41,104 nucleotides of DNA from JBBQDZ01 sp038237515 (lineage in GTDB: Bacteria; Actinomycetota; Thermoleophilia; Gaiellales; Gaiellaceae): positions 1-41,104 of the forward strand of contig JBBRYP010000035.1 of assembly GCA_038237515.1 (NCBI GenBank), written 5' to 3'. Within the stretch, counting starts at the first letter, position 1, and each line of letters starts with the position of its first letter. The position numbers were made by a program, and so were the translations under genes. Below, one piece after another: positions 40,963 to 41,104 of this stretch. The notes under the pieces were generated by a model. The model was not told the origin of the DNA and did not search any database. It worked only from the letters and a program-made list of their open reading frames with translations.

Positions 40963-40968
40963 AGTCTA
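40963..40968 (-). promoter_or_regulatory. TAnnnT -10 box of the LapA-like gene at the IS junction
   Basis: TAGACT on the minus strand ends 6 nt before GTG 40956. The next bases upstream belong to the insertion sequence end, so the native -35 region is displaced. Confidence 0.4.
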
Positions 40969-40978
40969 AGAGCTGCTT

Positions 40979-41104
40979 TCAGAATGAGTTCTTGAGTCGT
41001 CGGTAGCAGACGATGCAGCAGCCGAGCGCGAGTAGTGCCTCGTGGATGTCGGCGCGGCGGTCGTAGCGGACGAGCAGGCGCTTGAGCTGGTGCAGCCAGG
41101 CGAA
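40979..41104 (-). mobile_element. IS5-family transposase, C-terminal end (runs out of window)
   Basis: 41 codons plus stop, open to the window edge. The reading FAWLHQLKRLLVRYDRRADI, then HEALLALGCCIVCYRRLKNS, matches the C terminus of IS5-family DDE transposases (FAWL...R-L-x-x-RYERRADIHEAFL-x-L-GC). The catalytic DDE residues are outside the window. The element end should lie between the stop and the -10 box at 40968. CTAA (40966-40969) fits the YTAR target duplication of IS5-type elements, and GAGCTGCTTTC from 40970 could be the terminal repeat. Confidence 0.85.

Noticed and set aside
1..41104. CRISPR array, rRNA genes, replication origin, phage genes
   Set aside because: Looked for regularly spaced repeats, rRNA-like sequence, DnaA-box clusters and phage structural proteins; none seen.

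Overview
The window is about 41 kb of very GC-rich, densely packed DNA. Frequent GTG/TTG starts, 4-8 bp gene overlaps and many start codons lying 6-10 nt after a TAnnnT box (leaderless type) fit an actinobacterium. The order clpC, radA, carD, ispD, ispF, gltX, cysS, rlmB, NYN nuclease, sigH-like, tRNA-Thr is what I would expect from a Thermoleophilia/Gaiellales-type genome. That placement is an inference from gene order and protein flavour; no search was possible.

Left part (1-18770), mostly housekeeping on the plus strand: the 3' end of clpC, a small helical protein gene, a frameshifted Type ISP-like restriction-modification gene (minus), a ferritin-like protein, a WD40/TolB-like lipid-free secreted propeller (minus), radA, carD, ispD, a PHP phosphatase, ispF and a GNAT-like gene. 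A minus-strand VOC/mutY/2-hydroxyacid dehydrogenase operon and a NERD nuclease follow. Then comes a plus-strand translation/RNA operon: gltX (very short), cysS, rlmB and the NYN nuclease. A sigma factor with an operator-like inverted repeat and tRNA-Thr(TGT) close this part.

Middle part (18812-24898, minus strand) holds the most interesting locus, an apparent RiPP (lanthipeptide-like) operon. In transcription order it has: a 185-aa precursor-like peptide with 20 Cys and 22 Ser/Thr in about 88 residues plus a C-terminal coiled coil; a HopA1-like (class V lyase-like) protein coupled to it by a GTGA overlap; a single protein that joins a PqqD/RRE-like domain, a Ser/Thr kinase and a LanC cyclase whose zinc site reads Cys-Cys-Cys; and an MFS permease with a cyclic-nucleotide-binding domain. 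The permease gene carries three single-base homopolymer frame breaks. Kinase, lyase, cyclase, substrate and exporter are therefore all present, but split between genes in a way that matches neither canonical class III/IV nor class V.

Right part (25065-41104): divergent Cys/Met-type and threonine-dehydratase-type PLP enzymes; acyl-CoA carboxylase genes (carboxyltransferase, biotin carboxylase-BCCP fusion and a possible epsilon-like small subunit); a GGDEF/HD-GYP protein with a tiny membrane peptide; pgsA; a sucrase/ferredoxin-like protein; a ribosomal-oxygenase-type cupin with two tiny upstream genes; sucC and sucD split by a methyltransferase and a pair of covarying hairpin elements; a secreted Ycf48-like propeller; an aminotransferase; a LapA-like membrane protein; and the end of an IS5-family insertion sequence that stops right at the promoter of the LapA-like gene.

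Cautions: six frame anomalies (one in the R-M gene, three in the MFS gene, and missing start codons for ispD and the cupin gene) could be consensus errors from a long-read or metagenomic assembly rather than biology. No gene-free stretch exceeds 300 bases; the longest (30573-30866) holds a palindromic operator-like site.
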